Below, in pieces: positions 33,359 through 43,790 of a DNA stretch of 64,000 nucleotides. Location: positions 3,663,319-3,727,318 of the forward strand of contig JAJEKV010000090.1 of assembly GCA_021234155.1 (NCBI GenBank), read 5' to 3'. The stretch comes from Isoetes taiwanensis (lineage: Eukaryota; Streptophyta; Lycopodiopsida; Isoetales; Isoetaceae). The notes under the pieces were generated by a model. That model was given only the letters and a program-made list of their open reading frames with translations, was not told where the DNA came from and searched no databases. Position 1 is the first letter of the stretch. Each line of letters starts with the position of its first letter. Position numbers and translations under genes: made by a program.

Positions 33359-35588
33359 TTAATCTACACAAATCGACATGCCTGAGCCGATTTCTTCGGA
33401 GATGACCTTGCCGTCCCATTGCTCCATAAACTGTAGATCCTTCTTGAGTACCCACGTCGCGTCTTCCACCGGCAAGTGTTTCCACTTCACCAAATATTGG
33501 AGAAATTCTGATCTCCTTGTTTTCCTGAAGGCTTTATCAAGAATCAATTCTGGAACTATTTCCAGCTGCTCCTCCGTCATTTCCAACAACGTTGGAGTGT
33601 CCAAGACTTCGTCTGGATTTGGGATATGCTTCTTCAATAAACTCACGTGGAAGACTTTATGAATCTTTAGGTGTGCTGGCAAGTCTAACTTGTAGGATTG
33701 ATTACCTACTCTCTTGACTATTCTGAAAGGTCCAGCCCACCTTGGAGCAAGCTTCTTACAATTACTGATGCGGAGCTTCGCCTGCTTCACTTTGATCTTG
33801 AGCCACACGTTGTCGCCAACTTCGAACTCCCTGACTGTCCGATGCTTGTCGGCGATGCTCTTTCGTCGACTCCTTGCTGCCAGAAGATATCCTCGAACTT
33901 CTTCCACCAGCTGCTGCATATCGGCCAACATCTGCTGTGAAACCTCTACTTTTGACACGGGATTGTGCCAAGTGTCTGGAGTTAGGCATTGGTAGCCGTA
34001 ATTGATCATAAACGGCGACATTTGGGATGATTCCTGCTTGGTGCTATTATACGCAAACTCTACCAAGTGAATAAATTCTTCCCACATACCTTGCTTGTTC
34101 CAGACATAGTTTCGTAGCATATCCTCCAAAATCCTGTTGGTCCGCTCCGTTTGGCCATCCGTCTGGGGATGATAAGCCATGCTCATGGATAGCTTCGTCT
34201 GAATTGTCGCAAAGAGGTCTTGCCAAAAGGCACTCATAAACTTCGGATCCCTGTCGGAGATAATCTCCCTTGGCATGCCATGAAGCCTGAAGATTTCTTT
34301 GGTGAAGAGCTTCGCTGTATCCATAGCGGTGTCTGTGGTCCTGCAAGGCACAAAATGTGCCATCTTCGACAACTTGTCGACCACTACCATCAAGGCATCC
34401 TTCCCTTTTACTGTCCTTGGAAGCCCTGTTATGAAATCCATGCTGATCACCTCCCACTTAGCGTTTGGCACCGCTAATGGCTCCAATGCCCCTGGAATTC
34501 AAAGTTGTTCTGCCTTCGTCTGTTGGCATATCTGACATTCCTTGATGTAGCGAGCTACCTGCTTCTTCATTCCTGGCCAATAGTAGCTGCTGCGCACTTT
34601 GAAATATGTCTTCATGAATCCCGCATGGCCAGCTATTGGACTATTATGCGTGTCGTGGAGGATCAATTTCCTTACACCTGATGATTCGGGCACGCACAAC
34701 TTGTCTTTATGGTATAACAGGTTGCCTTCCTTCTTATAATGTTTGAAGGCTTCCCGCTCCTTATCCGTTCTAGCCTCCCTAGAGAGGCTTGCCCATACTT
34801 CCTTGAAATCCACATCCATTGGCAAGGACTCTTCAATCTTCTTACCGAAGTCGCTGGAGAGCGTCGAAATTGCATTGCAATGCACTCTCATTGTCAGGGG
34901 ATGCCTTGAAAGCGCATCCGCTACCACATTGAGTTTCCCCGGCTTGTAGACTATATCAAAGTCATATTCCTCGAGGAACTCCATCCACCTTCGCTGCCTC
35001 AGGTTAAGGTGTGGTTGCGTGAATACATACTGGAGGCTCTGATGATCTGTATCCAATTGGAACTTCCTTCCCAAGAGATAGTGCCTCCAAATTCTTAATG
35101 CCCTGACAACTGCAAACAATTCTTGATCGTGCGTCGGGTAACGCGTCTCTGCATCGTTCATCTTCCTGGAATCATACGCTACCACACGCTCTTCCTGCAT
35201 GAGCACTGCACCTGTGGCTATCTTACTCGCATCTGTCGCCACCAACTTGTCTTTCTCTGGATCTGGCAGGGTTAAGACGGGGGCGGTTGTCAACGCTTCC
35301 TTCAATAATTCAAACCCTGCTTGGACTTCCTTGTGCCAATGATCTGCCCAATCTTTCACCTTTTCCGCCCTCGTCAAGTCTGTTAGCGGGGCCGCTATCT
35401 TAGCAAAGTTCTTCACGAACTTCCTGTAGTATGTACCCTGTTAGGCCAAGGAAACTTTTGACCTCATGCACATTCTTCGGTGCCGGCCACTGAATGACGG
35501 CTTCAATCTTGGCGGGATCCGTCGCGAGATTCCTTCTGCTGAGATCACATGACCCAGGTATTCCACCCTCTCCGTTGCGAAGTGACAC
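33359..35588 (-). pseudogene. Gypsy pol: RT end, RNase H, integrase and chromodomain
   Basis: Minus strand. 35400-35588 holds the end of RT (AKIEAVIQWPAPKNVHEVKS, FLGLTGY). After a frameshift, 34499-35416 holds RNase H (VATDASKIATGAVL ... HQSLQYV) and the integrase H2C2 zinc finger (HAGF...CQICQQTK). A TGA at 34499-34501 interrupts the frame, which then continues through 33359-34486. This part carries the integrase catalytic core with the DDE triad D17, D78 and E114 of the 375-codon piece (SMDFITGL; IISDRDPKF; GQTERTNR) and ends in a chromodomain (LQYLVKWKHLPVEDATWV). The chromodomain marks the element as a chromovirus, whose integrase tail is thought to steer insertion toward heterochromatin. 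It is not functional. Confidence 0.9.
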
Positions 35589-37076
35589 TTCGAAAACTTG
35601 GCGTACAACTGGTCTGGTGCCTCTTCAACTTCTCCAGCACTCTCCTTAAGCGTTGTACGTGCTCTTCGAGGGATCTGCTATACACCAAAATGTCATCAAA
35701 GAATACTATTACAAAGGTGTCCAAGAGCTCCCTGAAGATGTCATTCATGAGCCTCATGAACGTTGCTGGGGCATTCGATAAGCCGAAAGGCATTATCGTG
35801 AACTCATAGTGCCCATACCTGGTCCTGAAAACCGTTTTATGAATGTCTTCTTCCTTTATTCTGATCTGGTGATAGCCTGACCTTAAGTCTATTTTGGAGA
35901 AGACTTTTGCCCCTTGGAGTTGATCCATCAAGTCGTCTGATCTGGGGAGCGCATACTTGTTCTTAATGGTGTGCTTGTTAACTGCCTATAGTCTATGCAC
36001 ATCCTCAAACTGCCATCCTTCTTCTTGACAAAAAGAATGGGCGCTCCAAATGGCGAGACACTAGGTCTAATGAAGCCTAGGTCGAGCAACTCCTGCAATT
36101 GCTTCTTTAGCTCTGTCAACTCCTGCGTCGTCATTCTGTATGGGGCCTTGCTTGTCGGCTTCGTTCCTGGTTCGAGTGCTATCTCACAGTCGACTCCCCT
36201 ATAAGGAGGGAGCTGCTTGATCTCATCTGGAAAGAGATCGTGGAATTCTGTGATCAAGTTAGCTACTTGCTTGGGCAACTTGCTGAGCCCCTTATCTTCC
36301 TTACCCTCTTCGGGCTCTTGGATCTCGAGCTTGAAGATATATGCTACTTGTTCACTCTTTATGCATCTGAACAGCTGCTTACTAGACATGCACTGCATAA
36401 TGGGAACAACTTCTTTACCTGTGATCTCTATGATCTTGCCATTGGGTGCTGTGAGGGTCACCTTGCGCTTTCCACAATCAATGAGGGCTCCTGCTGGACC
36501 AAGGTATTCCATTCCAATGATCAAGTCATACTTGCCAATGCCCATTACCTCTGCCCCCATCTGGATATTAATCCCTGGCAAGTCGATGTCGAAATTAATT
36601 CTCTTGCCTGCCGTCTGCCTTACTGCTCCACTTGCTAAGACGACGGGCCTTGGCTTTGACTTCAGTAGTTTCAACTTCAACATTTCCACCATTCTGGGGG
36701 ATGCAAAGTTATGGCTACTTCCCGAGTCTATCAGGACTATGAAGGACTTGGCCTTGGCCTTCCCTATTGTGGAAATTACCTTATACTGGTTCTCTGCTTG
36801 TTCTGTATCTATAGCGGCAAAGATATGACACTCACCCTGAATATAGTCGCGGGCTGCCTCGCTGTCGTCGTCAGACGGAGTGTCCCAATCTCCCAACTCC
36901 GCTAGCGCTGCACTCATGACGTAGGGGCAGTTCATTGTCATATGGCCTAGCTGGAAACACCTGAAGCAAAGCTGCTTTTCTATGCACTCATGCCTCTTTT
37001 CCTTGGGCATAGCCTGCAGAAAGGACCGCACTGCTTTGGAGTAGTTTGACCCCTCCTGCTTGTCCTTGAAGGACAC
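35545..37076 (-). pseudogene. Gypsy gag-pol: zinc knuckle, protease and reverse transcriptase
   Basis: Minus strand. The 382-codon frame 35928-37076 carries a CCHC zinc knuckle (C37, C40, H45, C50: CFRCFQLGHMTMNC), an aspartic protease site LIDSGSSHNF (D117) and the start of RT (LGFIRPSVSPFGAPILFVKK, then MCIDYRQL). Just after DYRQL one base is missing relative to the expected reading (near 35983), shifting the frame. The next frame, 35545-35931, continues RT with the catalytic motif [13 protein letters not shown]. Another shift follows near 35620. Upstream, a single TAG at 37182-37184 separates this frame from the gag frame. Confidence 0.9.
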
Positions 37077-37181
37077 TTGCTTCTTCTCCTGCTGCTTCCC
37101 CTGGTTGCCACCATACGGGGCTCTAGCTGGACCTGGGCTGGCTGCCCTAGGGCTATAACTCCCTGTTGCCTTGCCATTATC

Positions 37182-38170
37182 CTAGTAATACTGCTGCCTC
37201 TGCCCGCTATTCTGGGGCCCCGTCCCTTGCAAGCTTATTGCCTTGGACTCTGCTTCTGATACTGTTTTAGGGTTTATTGCCCTTACAAGCTTGCGGATCT
37301 CATCATTCAGCCCTTCAATATAGCTCTCCACTGCATGCTTTTCACCCAACTTTGGCACATAAAGCCTTAGTCTCATGAATTCCTCTGTATATTTCTGGAC
37401 TGATTTGTTGCCCTTTGCAACTTTGTAAAGCTGCTGCATCATCTTTGGACTTGTGCTCTCTTGGGGCGTAATGGCGCCAAAGCTTTAGCAAACTTTCTGA
37501 ACACGCAAGCATCCACTGCTAAGCCATGGGCCTTGGCATAACCCTTCCACCAAATGCGTCTTTGCTCCTTCGGGTTAGGCTGTTGCCACCACGCCTTTGT
37601 CCTTGTCCTTCATACCATATGCGCGTTACCATACTCGCTCATCTCATCGAGGCAAACCTCGCCTCCATGCGACCTGTTCGCTGAGAATTGCTCGAGCTTC
37701 TGGCCTTCCATAGGTTTCCCAATGCGAGTCTACCTTCTTTCGGTAGTCCGAGGTTCTCGTCTCCTTGTGTAATGCGTAAAGTCCCGCCGGTCCCTTTGGT
37801 TCAGCTTCTTCCTCGGAATCAGTCGAGTCCGAGCTTGAGTCGGAGGGATTCCGTCTTTGGGGACCTCCTTCTCTTGCTCCTCCTCTTGTCCTTTCCCCGC
37901 TTTTCCGAAGCTGATGCTTGTGGCAACCGAAGCGTTGCCCCTCCGAACCCACTCACCGCCAGCGGCCGGGAAAGCCTTTATCTGCTCAAGGTCCGTCCTC
38001 ATCTGTGACATTTCCTCTTCTGGGGTCATGGGTCCAAATGCTTCATACAGGCTCCTTGCCGGGGGTGGCCTGGGTGGAGTTTGTTCTTCCCTATGGTCTC
38101 GGCGTTGTCGTCGTTCCCCTGAGCCCGGGCCTCTAGCTGCATACACAAGTAGGTCATGGCTATACAGTTA
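37182..38170 (-). pseudogene. Gypsy gag capsid region, decayed
   Basis: 37182-37442 (minus) encodes the end of a retrotransposon capsid domain (YTEEFMRLRLYVPKLGEKHA ... YIEGLNDEIRKLV) in the same frame as the downstream protease. Further 5', two overlapping frames (37644-37952 and 37730-38146) share one proline/arginine-rich and acidic protein split by a shift, including PTPEEEMSQMRTDLEQIK-like sequence. The N terminus is unclear: no convincing in-frame ATG was chosen, though an out-of-frame ATG lies at 38157. No primer-binding site or 5' LTR is seen beyond it. Confidence 0.7.
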
Positions 38171-38312
38171 GTTTTATTCGTTCTCTTGCATTATATGTGT
38201 TGTTGGTATAGTTGTGGAACAAAATACATCAACAAAACATTTAAAGTGCAAAAGAAATTATATTTATATTATATAATACTTTAATACAAAGCCTCCAGGA
38301 TCAAGAGTCTAA

Positions 38313-40022
38313 CTATTCTTGAAATCGCCAGTAGGATGGGTTATCCTCGAGGAACTTCTTAACTTGGGCCGTTCCTATCGAGCGTCCCAGGTTCCTAAGG
38401 ACATTGGTTGACGACCCGCCCTGCAAGGCTGTCACCAATTCCTCTACTCTGCGGTCGGAGGTGTAAGCTGCGGTTACTGCCAATCTTCCCTGCCGTCGGT
38501 AGGGAACGGCGAAGTCGAAAAGGTCCAGTGCCATCGCTCTCTTGACTAAGACATTATAGTCGACGTTTGCAGCTATTCTAGCATGCCTGCCGAAGCCAGA
38601 GAGTGCAATGAGCATGAACACTCCTTCTTCACCCCGGGGACTGAATTTGCGGTGTATCACCGCTATTCTCCCATCCAGCAGCAGGGGAAGGTAGTACCTC
38701 AGCGACCGGTCGTTGTGTGTTGCCGACGACTCTCCTCCTGCTTGGCCTCCAGCCCTATGCCTCGTACTCGTCGACCTCTACCTCAGTCATTTCTTGATAG
38801 TCTCTGATTGTCGAGTCGACCCGCCTGATGTCGATCCCTGCTCCTCTTGCTGGAGGTGGTGTCGAGGAGCTCCAGGGATAGGTTCAATAATGTATATGTT
38901 TTATACGTAATACGTATTTTTCGTTTGATACGGCACAAATTTGACGTTTAATACGTCAAAAATACGTCCAAAAAAATTTCCGGCGTCGAAAAAATTTCGC
39001 GTCAAAAAATACGTCTGAAAAAATAATTTCATACGTACAGAACCTATCCCTGAGGAGCTCGGCATCAAGATGCTCGTGGTCTTGCCACAGATCCCCATCT
39101 GTTCCTGGAGGGCGTAGAACTCCTCCTCAGTTGGCAGCTCTCGAGCTTCCATTATTTGCCGTATGTTGCTGTAGGCCTGGATGTCGGAAGCCGACTCCCC
39201 TGTATAGGTGTCGGCTTCCCTCACTTGAAGCGGGAAGTCTGAGACTCCTCGGACGATGAAGTCGTCCAAGTCTGGTTGCTGCCGTAGTTGGTGCAGCAAT
39301 TCGTCAAGCCGGAGCTCCCTCTCCCTGCATTCGGGGAGATTCTGGATGTCGCTGAGGAGCAGATACTCCTCACCGTCAATGATGATGGGGGCTAGGCTTG
39401 TGATGCCTAGCCCAAGTGGGGGAGCGACTCTGAGGGTCTGCCGGCTCCGCTCGAAGTTGCTTAGCTCCTCTTCTGCTTGCCGCCGTTCTTCCTCTGGGTC
39501 GAGCTCCGTGTACTCTTCCTCGTCCGATTCCTCTTCTTCCGACCTTCCTTCCTGCTCTTGCTGGTACTGCAAAAGCATCTGTTCTGCTACGGAGGCTGCT
39601 ATGGGGTCCACCTCCATGGGAGGAATAGAGGTCCCCCCCATCGGGTTTTCAGCACGGTGGGAAAAGAAAATGGCTAAGGCGGCAGTGTAGGAAAAATACT
39701 TGGTCCTGTCAACTGTCAGGACCATGTAATCTGGCAGCCTCTGTGCCTTGTTTGTCAAGTACTTGGCAATGTTCGGGACATCGCCCAAGGTTGCTTGAAG
39801 GGATGGGCGGGGAACAAAATAGCCTGTGCAAGGGGGTAGCTGCATTAGGGAGGGTCCTACCCTAGCTTGGAACTCTGCTAAAACTTGCCTATATGCCAGG
39901 GTTGCGTGCAGGGTGGCTTGGACATCTATTTCTTTCCTAAAGACTCGGAAGATGTCGTTGACATCAGCCTCAGAAGCATGGGCACTGGCGCTGTACCATC
40001 GCCTGAAGTCAGCAGTGGCCAT
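38313..40022 (-). pseudogene. Unrecognised acidic protein gene, interrupted by a MITE and a frameshift
   Basis: From ATG 40022 the minus strand is open for about 320 codons before entering an inserted MITE (38873-39052). The nominal stop at 38901 lies inside the MITE. The N-terminal third is mixed alpha/beta in composition (starts MATADFRRWYSASAHASEAD). The centre is strongly acidic (EEEESDEEEYTELDPEEERR). Past the MITE and a shift near 38760-38780, coding character resumes (YYLPLLLDGRIAVIHRKFSP ... SSTNVLRNLGRSIGTAQVKK) to a stop at 38313-38315. There is no signal peptide or membrane segment and no family I recognise. The gene lies directly upstream of, and in the same orientation as, the gypsy gag, about 140 bp away. 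It may be an extra ORF of that element, a captured gene, or an independent gene. A TATA box precedes it. Confidence 0.55.
38873..39052. mobile_element. hAT MITE, 180 bp, perfect ends and target duplication
   Basis: Ends are perfect 13-bp inverted repeats, CAGGGATAGGTTC and GAACCTATCCCTG, flanked by AGGAGCTC at 38865-38872 and 39053-39060. CAGGG-type termini and 8-bp duplications are characteristic of hAT elements. The interior is AT-rich with many TACGT/ACGTA words (for example TTATACGTAATACGTATTTT). There is no coding capacity. It sits inside the acidic protein gene. Confidence 0.92.
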
Positions 40023-40134
40023 TGATCAGGGGAAGATGAGACTAGCAAACGGATGCAGAAGCGCCTCAGAGAGATGGAAAATCGCCTAAACTGTCAAGAG
40101 CAAACTTGTAGGGTGCTAAGTGAGAAATGGGGAC

Positions 40135-40146
40135 CTATTTATAGAA
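40135..40146 (-). promoter_or_regulatory. TATA box of the acidic protein gene
   Basis: The minus strand reads CTATAAATAGG about 115 bp before ATG 40022, a consensus plant TATA box. It predicts a start near 40105 and a leader of roughly 85 nt. Confidence 0.6.
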
Positions 40147-40335
40147 AAGTGAAAAACCCTAATTTTTGGATGACCTAGAATTTTATTGGGGTTGGGCAAT
40201 TCTGACCTATTAGGAGGCCAAAAGAGGATTTGAAGACTACTTTTAGGGTTTGAGCATGTTAAGATCAACTAATGAACCTATTGCAACAAACTGGAGGTCA
40301 TTTGGATATGGCATGGTGGGGAAAATCCTGAGAGG

Positions 40336-40400
40336 TCTCACACGTTGCGCCCAGACCGATAATGAAAAGTTCATTTTCTGCCCTGGCGCGACGTGTGAGA
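40336..40400. repeat. Long hairpin repeat, copy 1 (proximal)
   Basis: TCTCACACGTTGCGCCCAG (40336-40354) pairs with CTGGCGCGACGTGTGAGA (40383-40400) with one mismatch and one bulge. The loop itself contains AATGAA-AAG-TTCATT. It lies about 200 bp upstream of the TATA box of the acidic gene. An almost identical copy lies 189 bp further upstream. Confidence 0.85.
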
Positions 40401-40524
40401 CATTGACTCTAAATGGGTTAAACGTATCCAATTTGGGTGATGTAAGGGTCTAATTCTACTGGACTCGTCGAGTTAGGCAGAATTGACCCTTTATTTGGTC
40501 AAATTGGAGTAGTTTTGGGCATGG

Positions 40525-40589
40525 TCTCACACGTTGCGCCCAGCCCGAAAATGAAAAGTTCATTTTCTGTCCTGGCGCGACGTGTGAGA
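40525..40589. repeat. Long hairpin repeat, copy 2 (distal)
   Basis: Same structure as 40336-40400, with the arms unchanged and a few substitutions in the loop. The sequence between the copies is not repeated, so the hairpin is the conserved unit. Confidence 0.85.
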
Positions 40590-40744
40590 TATCCTCTCAA
40601 ATTTGCTCAAAGTGTCCATTTTAACTAAAACAAAAGCCAGCATTCAATAACTTAACTTAATTAAACAAGATTAGACATATTATTTAGCCAAAAACTGTTT
40701 GTATTAACAAAAAATTTTCTATTATTTACAAAATTTTTAAGGGC

Positions 40745-41010
40745 GCTAGGGACCTATCCTACGGCTCAGATGGCTTGGGAGTTTCTATATAGACGATCCT
40801 ACGGTCCAGGTTGTTTTTTATCCTGATCATCGGTCCAAGATCCTACGACTCATGTTGCTTGGGGACATATCCTACGGTGCACGTGGCTTTCAGAATTATA
40901 TGGAATAGATCCTATGGCCCAGGTTGTTCCTGATCCTGATCGTCGATCCAAGATCCTAAACACGTGATGCGATCTCGACCCTTGATCAGGTCCAAAATCC
41001 TATGGCTCAC
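40745..41010. repeat. Degenerate minisatellite with TCCTACGG core
   Basis: At least six irregularly spaced units match TCCTAYGRYYCA-GTTGCTTGG (near 40757, 40797, 40850, 40869, 40911 and 40999), with a paired element TCCTGATCRTCGRTCCAAGA recurring near 40835 and 40935. No coding sequence. Confidence 0.65.
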
Positions 41011-41210
41011 ATTAAATGCTCGACCCTTTAGGAGAAGCTTTTAAAAAATTTCATGTTGTTTGGGGGGTTTTAAACCTTGGTCATTACCCCCCTCAAACCC
41101 CCCATTCTAACCACGAGATCAAGCATTGATTCATTAAAATAGTTGTACTTTAAATATACTTAAGGGTAGTAAGCTAATTAAGACAAAGTACGTTATAATG
41201 TTTTAGATAG

Positions 41211-41346
41211 TTCTAGAATGCTCTAGAAAGTTCCAGAATATTCTAGAAAGTTCTAAAAAGTTATAGAATATAAGAGAATCTTGGGTGAGTCTAAGGGAAT
41301 CCTTTTAGAAAATTCTAGAATGTTGTAGAAAGTTCTAGAATGTTCT
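41211..41346. promoter_or_regulatory. Heat-shock-element-like array with 5-bp period
   Basis: From 41211 to 41268 twelve triplets alternate TTC/GAA every 5 bp with four imperfect units. From 41308 to 41345 eight more alternate GAA/TTC, with a single mismatch (TTG at 41323). nGAAn units in alternating orientation at 5-bp steps are the binding pattern of heat-shock transcription factors. The array is about 1.1 kb upstream of the acidic gene TATA box. The same type of repeat occurs at 1-430, so it may belong to a transposable element rather than to a gene. Confidence 0.6.
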
Positions 41347-41349
41347 ACG

Positions 41350-42392
41350 TGTGTAAGGGATGCCTTACAGTGATAGGAGCCATTGATCATGTGACGAACG
41401 ACCTTGATTGTGCATAATTCAAGGGTTCTCTTAACCACGCAAGTGGGGAGGATATTTGCGAAAGGCAATGCTGAGAAAGGTACTAGTCAAGGTTTGAGGG
41501 GATACGCACTTAGTGAAGGCCCACACATTCTAACTTCTAGGTTGGACCTAGGACATAGGGGGTGTTGTATGGTATAGCTCCACAAGCAGACTAAAAAATA
41601 ATTTGTAGTTTGTTGGCAAATACTTCTTCTCAAATTCTCAAGTTGAAATAGTGAAGCAACTTGATCACCCAGATATTGTAAATCTACTTGAAGCATAATC
41701 CCTGATCTCAAAGTCACTAGAGATGTCACATAAACGTCACAAAATTTGCACTTAAATAGTTATATTATCTTCAATAGCGCTAATTGTTTGAAGCTCATGT
41801 TCATGCAACAATGGAATATGTTGAAGATAGTCTTTCACGTCCACAAGAGGAGACCACATTCATCATTAAGATGCACATGCCCATTCATTGGGACTTGAAC
41901 CCAATAACAATACATTCCTTGGGGTAAGGAAGGTGGTTATTTGAAGGTTCTGGTTGGAGAAGCGACATCTAGAAGATTCTTTTGAGATATCGTAGCAGGA
42001 TTTATGTACCTTCTAACCATGTATTCAAAGAACATCCTATGCTGCTTTCACTTTTCAACCTCTTGGTGTATTTCATTAATCTATGTACAAGGAACATTTT
42101 TCCAATCTCATGGTGTGTTAGTCTAGAACGTCAATGTAGAAATTGTTCACGGAGATATATCATATAGTGAGTGCTTTTGATGTTAGTTGTGGCAACTCCC
42201 TTGATGAGAGGCTCACATTTTGAAATGGGTGTAGAATGTTGTTCACGTAAAGATATCATATAGTAATTCCCTTAATGGAATGCTCACATTTGGAGTGGTC
42301 TTTGAACTGACTTCATCACCGTTTACCTCTCATACAAGTTTTGCATCGGCAGCAATCCGGACCAAACAAAGTTCTCCCTTGATGTGAGTTGA
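41350..42392. other. Spacer, no gene recognised
   Basis: Mixed AT-rich sequence. AGATATCATATAGT recurs near 42152 and 42250. No family-level coding similarity is seen on either strand. Confidence 0.4.
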
Positions 42393-42441
42393 TAGAGAAA
42401 TGTTTGCAGGGGCCAAGGATGTCGCAAAAATTTCTTGTAAT
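42393..42441. repeat. GC-rich palindrome element, degenerate copy 3
   Basis: AGAGAAATGTTTGCAGGGGC followed by CAAGGATGTCGCAAAAATTTCTTGTA aligns with the 24831-24876 element across its whole length, with the palindrome eroded by substitutions (several are C to T or G to A). Confidence 0.6.
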
Positions 42442-42802
42442 GCCACGGTTCTATTGCGACAGCAATAGAACCGACATTCCTTGGATGGGGACGTCCCTTT
42501 GTTACTCCTCCTATTTATTCAGCCTCTCCTCATTGTTCTATCATCAGCGTTCTCTTGAGCTAGTTCTCCTTCTTCTCTATCCTATCAGCTTTCCTTACCC
42601 TCCCTCCCTTGATGGTTATTTGCATTTGATCAGGTTCGTTATTTCCTTTTCTTTTCTATGTCCTTTAAGTTTGCATTCTTTATTTCCTCAGCGTGGCTTT
42701 GTAGCCTCTGAGGCATACTTATTAGTTTATTCTTTCGCGGCATGGCACTATAGCTTATTTTCTTTTCTATGTCGATAATAGAGTCAGAGAATGGCTTCTG
42801 CG

Positions 42803-43065
42803 GCAGTAGACGCCACTGATAGCAGAGGTCGGACCTGCAGCAAATGTATTTTGAATGATTGAGAATGAGGGATGAGAGAAAGAAGCCTAACTTATAGATG
42901 CTTTGGACTCACTTTCAGACTTTAGGGAGCAAAGATCTTGCAGTAGACGTCATAGAATAGAATCATAGCAGAGGTCAGACCTGCAGGCTGCAACATCAGA
43001 GGTATTTTTTGATTGAGAATGACAGATAAAAGATAAATGAATGAAGCTTAGATGCTTGGGATTGG
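42803..43065. repeat. Tandem duplication, unit about 137 bp
   Basis: GCAGTAGACG at 42803 and 42940 starts two copies sharing TAGCAGAGGTC, GACCTGCAG, TTGAGAATGA and AGATGCTT in order, with small indels. Confidence 0.75.
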
Positions 43066-43370
43066 AAACAAACTTACCTTCAGTTATTTTGGGCAGATTC
43101 GTTTGGGCTCCTCCTCACCAATCCGACAGCATGGTAGAGCTTGGCTGGCTTGGCTTCAATCCGACAGCTTGGCTGGCTTGGCTTCAAAAGCTTGATAGCA
43201 GAGCTACAGAGCTTGATCCGACTTCATTCAAGACATCACAGCCGCAGATCGATCAGGCGACAGGCACCAAAAAAAGCCACGAACCGAAAAGGGGGAAAAA
43301 GAAGCCTTTTCCTTTTGGTATTTGACTTTGTTGCTTTGTTAATAAATCAATTTAATGGTTAATTAAATTT

Positions 43371-43529
43371 GCTACCGGGAACTCAAATTCCCATCTACGG
43401 GAACTTCGTCCGGAACGTAGTTCCCGGTAGCAGACGTTGTGGGAACTGGGCTAAGAGTTCCCGGAACTCTGGACCCTCGGGAACGGAGTTGGGAACGGGA
43501 ACCAAGTTCGGAACTTGGTTCCCGGTAGC
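43371..43529. mobile_element. Foldback MITE-like element rich in GGGAAC
   Basis: Begins GCTACCGGGAAC and ends GTTCCCGGTAGC, a perfect 12-bp inverted repeat. GTTCCCGGTAGC also occurs internally at 43420-43431, and GGGAAC or its complement recurs many times between. No clear target duplication was found. It contrasts sharply in GC content with the flanking AT-rich DNA. Confidence 0.65.
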
Positions 43530-43790
43530 TATGTTTTAAATATGTGGCGAGCTATAAGGCTGAGCCAATTACTGGCACGATATGTTAGATGATTAATTTC
43601 TGCATTAGCTGGCCGGCATTTCAGTTCCTAATTATTATTTTTTGATTATTAATTATTTGATTTATATATGGCAGATACTCGACTTGTTTGATGCTGAGGT
43701 AGTTTATTAGTTTGCTTCAATGGCATTCAAGATTGTGATGCAGTGTCAAGCTGGTTTCCGGATGAATTATAGTTCCTAGACAATGATGTA

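Noticed and set aside
34047-34457. A 136-codon minus-strand frame within the gypsy integrase
   Set aside because: It overlaps the integrase frame, which carries the DDE triad. This is an out-of-frame shadow.
39256-39690. A serine-rich plus-strand frame opposite the acidic gene
   Set aside because: The Ser/Ser-rich translation is the complement of GAA/GAG/GAT codons of the acidic protein; it has no independent features.
41389-41400. TGTGACGAACG as the missing 5' LTR border of the gypsy element
   Set aside because: Only the first seven bases match and no LTR sequence follows. An ACGTCACA at about 41738 was rejected for the same reason.
42481-42778. Open frame at 42389-42778 as a membrane protein gene
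   Set aside because: Hydrophobicity comes from T-rich simple sequence, there is no conserved motif, and it starts inside the degenerate palindrome element.
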